Of a stretch of 64,000 bases of DNA, positions 58,853 to 64,000 are shown one piece after another. Positions within the stretch are counted from its first letter, which is position 1. Every line of letters starts with the position of its first letter. Below the pieces are notes generated by a model. That model saw only the letters and a program-made list of their open reading frames with translations, had not been told where the DNA came from and searched no databases. Source of the stretch: Whalleya microplaca (Eukaryota; Ascomycota; Sordariomycetes; Xylariales; Xylariaceae); assembly GCA_022497155.1 (NCBI GenBank), contig MU385743.1, positions 310,001 to 374,000 of the forward strand, read 5' to 3'. The translations under genes were made by a program, and so were the position numbers.

Positions 58853-59280
58853 ATGTCGATTTGCTTTCTCCTGTTCAACTTGGCGGTTGGCGCCGACAGG
58901 GAGCATTTCAACATAGCCAAATTCAGAAACCCGAGCTGTATTGAAATTTCTCGTGGTGTTGCGACACCTGTACAAGGGTCCGGTTCACAGAGTGTGGGGG
59001 TTCAACACCATTATTCTATGCACGACCGGGGCCCCTTGTATCTTACTCCTGATCCTGGTTAAGAAGCGCGTGGTAACGTCTACTTTGCCGGTACTGGATT
59101 CAGCTTCAGTTGCAAATACCAGCCAAATACAGCATGTCTGGACAATGAGAGGTCCGGCTTGTCAAGCAAAATCTTCGATATCGGAACTCCCTTCCACCCT
59201 CACTCACTCACTCTAGAAATGAAATATATAACAATGATACACTCCCTGAACCTGACAAGACTTTCAGGCTACTGTAGTTA
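58853..59280 (+). pseudogene. Possible small secreted protein gene, broken by one stop (or holding an unrecognised intron)
   Basis: From the ATG the frame reads MSICFLLFNLAVGADREHF, a short signal-like start, and runs to a TAA at 59060-59062. The same frame then continues open for about 70 codons with protein-like content: EARGNVYFAGTGFSFSCKYQ, then NTACLDNERSG and KIFDIGTPFHPHS, ending at a TAA near 59278. A single TAA thus separates two halves. It could be a CAA-to-TAA change, the direction expected from RIP, or an intron could remove it (GGTGTTG donor with TTAAG acceptor keeps frame, but the donor is weak). Total about 140 residues with few cysteines. No family recognised. Confidence 0.35.
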
Positions 59281-62217
59281 ATATGTAGCTGGAGGAATCA
59301 TCCTGCTTTCTCGCAATTGATCCTACAGGGCCTCTTATTGGGATACGTAGAAATATTACGTGGACAAGCCGTGGGGAGAAAAAGGACCGTACTCAAGCAC
59401 GGCAGCCAGAGTCTACTAATAGGTATTTCGGCGAGATATCCCACTCGTACCCGCACTAGCTATGCTTTTCTATGGAAATATCGATGAACTCGGTGATTAT
59501 CGGAAGCTAGTTGGGCCCGCTTTGATGATGGATCTCCTTCGGTGAGCTATGAGATTCTGCAAGGGAGCGAAGCTCTTCGCCCTCAAAGCTGGGAACCTGC
59601 TGTAACACGTCGGCGTAGACACAAGAACTAGTCTAGTAGAAGTCTGACGCGCTGTTCAAGGTCATGCTAAATATGTGCGGTCTAGGAAGATTGGTCGAAC
59701 TTCAAGGGCTGGACAATTCCTCTCAGTTGCTAATGATCGCATTGAAAGACAAGCCAGCTGAGGCCTGAAATAATTACCTGCTTGCTCGATGTCGGCCTTG
59801 CTGGTACCCTTGCTCTATTATTAGGCTGTTCTGAAGTTTATACATAGTAGGCAAGGAAGGCAACGCTACTACAACACCACATTGCCTTGGTTTCTTTGGA
59901 TGAAAGCCTGGATGTCTTTCTTAAACCTATAATAGAAAACATCCAGAACGCCCTGTAAACGCCAGTAATAAATGCACATCATCAGAGCGCCAATGACAGT
60001 GACGTTCGACCTATAGAGACGTGTCCGCGGACCAATAAAAACTCAGCGAATTATAATGTATAGCAGAAAGCCAAAGTCTACGACTTGTTATACTATTGCA
60101 ACATTATCACAAAACTTCATTATGCCTCTGAAGCTCCTAGCCGGCTGTTTTCGGAATCTCAAGTCCACCAGCCACTGGATCTTTATTTCCAGGATCGCAC
60201 TAATTGCTGATACATAGTACTTGGTACATATACAGGGAATAGCCCCGCGAGAATAATAGCATACCCACCATATATTACCACAGACATGAGCCCTTGTGTG
60301 CGCGACTACTGCGTAGATGAAGTTTGCTAATGCTCTACTAGTACATGGGAGGTACACGGAGCCAGATATACTATAAGAACATTAATAAAATCAATAGGGA
60401 CTACTGCAGAAATGGTGTTCATCCTTCTTGGGCGCTCTCATGGAATCAGATGAATGGACCCTTTTCGTAACTCCGCAAATCGGCCCAAGACCGGATGATG
60501 CTCTCACGACGCACGGCGTTAGGGCAAGTCTCGACAATACCACCTTGTTCTCTGCTGCTAACTAGCCATGCAGCTTGAAGTCGCCAACTCTCATCAACCG
60601 CGGTATTCCTGTTCACCTGTAGTCCACACGAACCTAGCACACTAATACTAGCAGCCCAATGAACCAACCAGCTCGGTCTCATTCTGCTCCATATATGTAC
60701 TGTAAAAGAACCGACGCCACACCAACGAGACATTCGATTCTGTACGTGCATGTACCAATCTTTATTCCGGGGTGTATGAGTTTTGGGATTTTGACGCTTA
60801 AAACTTGAGAGGGGCACGGCTGGAAACCCCGTTGAGGTACCCGATACTCGACTAGTACCTCGCCGCGGTTGCACTACTATTGTAGTCTCGTCTGAATTAA
60901 ACGTAGTTGTGCTCTTTAACAATTGCGCCAGTATGGTTCACCGGTTTGTCCTCTTCGGGTATTACATCACTCATGTTGTCTGTGCGTAATTTCACGTAGA
61001 GTTTCGTCTGATTGATGAATATATTTTTCAGCTGGAGTCACCCAGCTGAAAAGAAGATTTATTAAGCCAAGTCGAAAAGATGGCGAACCGGAGTGTCTTC
61101 GACGCTAGCTAGATGGATAATAGCTAGTCGAACTAACGTGTACCTACCTAAGTTATCCGACCAGCCTCCGTGTCGGCAAGTTATCCCAATCCAGAAACTC
61201 ATTCTTGGGGGGCCTCTCATTACATGCTTATACATAGTACACACGTACATGTATTGGAGTTTCACGGTTGATCCCCAAAGTATAGGGAAGATTCGTTCCG
61301 TTCTTGGTCCACGGAATACTAGGTTTAATACTTCTGTTATTACTAATGGGAGACTCTCCCGAACAGAACAGAGCGGCATCGTCCCCCACTAGTAATAATC
61401 TCAATTTCGGTGCAGATCCATCCCTCGCAAGCCTCGCTTCGGCTGCATACGTAGTAGGAGCTCTACTTGGGTGCGGAGGCAGTTCAAGGGACCCTTCGAA
61501 CTGCAATTGGCGCCGTGGGATTGGCCGAACAGCGGCTCGCTCGACGGTTCGAAAGACTGGCTAGGCGCCTCTTACGAAGTTACTGGCACCGGAACCTTTC
61601 CAAGCATAGACTAGCTCGCAAGCAAAGAGGACCCAGACTTGCCAGACGTACTGCGAAGTACGTCGTTGAAGTGTCCCTTCATCAAGGAATTACCAGCATT
61701 TTGCATCCACCTCCACTACGGCGCACACACCCATGTCATTGACCCAACCAGCCAAGCAAAGTCGACCCAAAGTGCCTGGGGTGGCCATCCAATCCACTTC
61801 TCTCCTCCACTCCCCGTCAGTCTGTGAGAGGCAATGCGACTGCGAACTGCCCGAGTTTGCTGCTCCTCTGCCCTCCATAACCCTCGTCTAGAGAGAGATC
61901 ATACCTCACAACCCACCTCCGATTTCACACGAGGTCGAGAGCAATTGCGTGTTCTCAGATCTCGCCCTTGAGCTGCTGTTTTCTCTTTCCATTTCTTTTA
62001 AAGTTACAAAATTGCTGGGCGCCTTTGAATGTTCAAGGCGTAGCTTCGCTTGAACCTGCGACACCAGTCTAGACGGCGTTCGGCTTGCGAAGGAACGGCT
62101 GACAGCCGAACCTTGGAACGTGGGGAACCGTACCCAAGTGACCTGTAACACACAAGACAGAGTTTCGCCAACCGTTGTACTAGAGAGAGGTCAGACTCTT
62201 TTGAAAGTGGTACCACA

Positions 62218-64000
62218 ATGGCCGCAAGCACGGCATCACCTATATCAACTTCAAGTCCTTCCACAGCGATGAATCCCACAACGACAGAGCACGACTTTCG
62301 CTTCCCTAGAAGACCCTTCGACTCGACAGGCCAATCCGCCGATCCCCCAAATGCGAGTAAGAAGAATGACGACAATAGTCCCGGTGATTTGCGCATGCAG
62401 GATCTCAATCTAGAACTCACGAAACCTGACCATAGTTTACAATCCGATATTTTGAAAAGTGCTCTTTTCCCCAGTCTAGAGAACGCTCTGTCTGGAACGA
62501 ATGAGAGTCTAGAGCAGTCACGGCAGCACGATCCACTTGCCATACAAATTTGGAGATTCTTCAGCAAGACGAAACAGAGTCTGCCGTGCCAGGAGCGAAT
62601 GGAAAATCTAACCTGGCGCCTAATGCATATGGAGTCGCAAAAACGAAGACAAGGCCAGGAGGAGGTCGCTCAGTATGTTGACTTGTTGCCTGCACCTATA
62701 TCACGATTCTAACCGTCACTATAGTAGTATTACTGTTGCTACTACTACTGCTGCTGCTAATACTCGCGAGAACGACGATATGGCAGCTAGTAGTGCCAAT
62801 GCCCCGAGCGGTATTGCGCAACTGAGAAAGACCTCGGATCAGAATCTCTTACACACAGATGCCATGAATCTTGACGATTTCATATTCTCTGACAACGTTG
62901 CGACTCCCGCAGGATTAGTAGGAACGCCTTCACCCGATGCGATTAAGCAGGAGGGCGAGAAACCGACTCGCACCACAGCAGCCGCTATCCCTATAAAATC
63001 CCGTAAGGGTACTTCACAACACTTCGTACCGCAGTCAGTGCCAGTCCCTCCTCATCAGAGGCACCAGGATGAGTTCGGATATATTACTCGTCATCATCGG
63101 AAAACCAGCATCGACGAGAACCGGGTGAGTAGATCTACCTCATTTGTTAGAGCCAACCCCAGAGCCAACCAAGTCGTGGTTATGGTTGCCTATGCTTTGC
63201 ATTTCCGTGGTTGACCAACCATGCTACCTACCCATGCTGCATTATCTCATTATCTCTCAAGCTGCTGCAGATATCTATAGATAGCTAACGACCCCCCCTT
63301 CTAGACTCGAAATTTGAAGCGTCCTGCTAATTTCTCTCCTCACGTCTCTGCTATCAGCGGCAACACTGCTGCCAATGAGCTGAACGTCGATTCTGATCTC
63401 CATGAGTATTCTTTAGATACTCCCCACGCACACGGCGCCAACCATATGCCTCATCATTCTGGCGTTCCCTTCCCGCTTGACACCTTCCCTATGGAGAATG
63501 ACCCGATTATCACCTCGGCAGGGCCGTTCCAACAGAACTTCTCGTTCTCGCCGTCGACGTCACCGATGGTTACTCATGGCCCGTCTTTTAACATGTATAG
63601 TCATACTGGCGTTAACCCGGGCTCAGTGAACAGCGCGGACTACTACTCTCCCCCGGGATCTGCCTATCAGTCCGCCGTGTCTACACCTCATCCGATGGCC
63701 GAGAATGAGAGCATGTTCTTCGGGTCGATGGACATGCGTCATCAGCGATCTCATGGTTTCCGTCCAATGGGCAATCAGATGGGGCAGCAGTTCATGTATC
63801 AACACAACAATAACACAATGTTCCCTCCGGTCACCAGCGGCGCAGATTCATCTAGCGCATTTGCATCCAGTTCCCATTTTGGCGTTGATCCTAGCCAGGT
63901 ATTTCAGCCGGATCACCCAGTTCGATCCCCCGGTGTCAATATAATGCCTGAAAGTATGTTTACATTTGGCGCTGATTCTGATAACGAGGACGAGGATGGA
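62218..64000 (+). CDS. areA: AreA/NIT2-type GATA transcription factor, N-terminal part
   Basis: Exons 62218-62672, 62725-63124, 63305-64000; the last runs off the window (about 517 residues visible). The ATG at 62218 begins MAASTASPISTSS. The DUF1752-type block QIWRFFSKTKQSLP followed by RMENLTWRLM, then SGIAQLRKTSDQN, MNLDDFIFSDNV, KRPANFSPHV joined over intron 2 (GTGAGT donor, TTCTAG acceptor) and SMFTFGADSDNEDEDG are landmarks of the AreA/NIT2 global nitrogen regulator, in the order known for the family. It activates nitrogen-catabolic genes when preferred nitrogen is scarce. The GATA zinc finger and C-terminal NmrA-interacting end lie beyond the window. Intron 1 (GTATGT, CTAACC branch, ACTATAG) is supported by frame. 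The symbol is by family resemblance. Confidence 0.85.

Larger units (their letters stand above)
55366..62217. other. 6.8-kb gene-poor region upstream of the AreA-type gene
   Basis: Mixed composition. Apart from the candidate at 58.85 kb I found no reading frame with splice partners and coding character; frames such as 60446-60922 (minus, no ATG start) and 61304-61742 lack them. A hairpin CATCGGCG/CGCCGATG lies near 58237-58258. AreA/NIT2 genes are known to have long 5' leaders, so the right end may be transcribed. Confidence 0.5.

Noticed and set aside
60446..60922. 158-codon minus-strand frame
   Set aside because: It begins without ATG, shows no motif and has no splice-linked neighbour; considered chance.
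61304..61742. Overlapping frames of 86 and 91 codons upstream of the AreA-type gene
   Set aside because: They overlap in different frames, show no recognisable motif and are interrupted; at most upstream ORFs of a long leader.
1..64000. tRNA, rRNA and CRISPR arrays
   Set aside because: I looked for T-loop GTTCRA words with flanking stems and for regularly spaced repeats; the few word matches lie in coding sequence or lack stems. A tRNAscan run would be decisive.

Overview
This is a piece of nuclear DNA from a filamentous ascomycete (Pezizomycotina; Sordariomycetes is my best guess, not proven). The evidence is many short introns (about 45-300 bp) with GTAAGT-, GTACGT- or GTGAGT-type donors and CTAAC/CTGAC-type branch sites, together with families typical of such fungi: an AreA/NIT2 regulator, a Dbf2/SidB kinase, a HET-domain protein, a NACHT-TPR NLR, WSC and cysteine-rich GPI surface proteins and DHA1/sugar MFS carriers. 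Gene models below were assembled by hand by joining reading frames across visible splice sites; exon coordinates are given in each entry.

Layout. 1-0.7 kb: C-terminal end of an unrecognised low-complexity protein. 0.7-3.2 kb: AT-rich spacer with a polypyrimidine tract. 3.2-8.1 kb: a six-exon NLR (Goodbye-like, NACHT, TPR, C-terminal Cys-rich zinc-binding region). 8.7-11 kb (minus): an HRI/eIF2-alpha-kinase-like protein kinase. 12-13.8 kb: amino-acid permease. 14.3-17.9 kb (minus): two genes I do not recognise, one intron-rich and one acidic. 18.9-20.8 kb: DHA1-type MFS transporter. 20.9-21.7 kb (minus): haloacid dehalogenase. 21.7-23.4 kb: AT-rich spacer ending in a poly-G/N-gap/poly-C assembly scar. 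23.4-24.6 kb (minus): Mcp1-like mitochondrial membrane protein. 25.1-25.7 kb: small C2H2 zinc-finger protein. 28.3-28.6 kb: tiny secreted cysteine-rich protein. 29.4-31.6 kb: HET-domain protein. 32.6-34.2 kb: DUF1295 membrane protein carrying seven EQDRY repeats. 34.5-36.2 kb (minus): secreted beta-lactamase-fold protein lacking its catalytic residues. 38.6-39.4 kb: F-box/2EXR-like protein. 40.5-42.6 kb (minus): nine-exon sugar transporter. 44.3-45.2 kb (minus): WBP11-like splicing protein. 46.3-48.4 kb: Dbf2/SidB NDR kinase. 48.4-51.2 kb: spacer with two minisatellites. 51.2-52.4 kb: secreted GPI-type cysteine-rich protein. 52.9-55.4 kb (minus): WSC-domain surface sensor. 55.4-62.2 kb: 6.8 kb almost without genes, holding one possible broken secreted-protein gene. 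62.2-64 kb: N-terminal part of the AreA/NIT2 nitrogen regulator, running off the window.

How it fits together. Housekeeping genes (Mcp1, WBP11-like, Dbf2, AreA) alternate with accessory blocks. The accessory genes fall into three themes: self/non-self recognition (NLR, HET), cell-surface or secreted proteins (WSC, GPI protein, small cysteine-rich protein, inactive hydrolase) and nutrient uptake under carbon/nitrogen control (permease, two MFS carriers with candidate CreA sites, AreA). No tRNA, rRNA, CRISPR array or intact transposon was seen. The least explained items are the intron-rich orphan at 15.5-17.9 kb, the EQDRY-repeat DUF1295 protein, the catalytically dead lactamase-like protein and the possible pseudogene at 58.85 kb.
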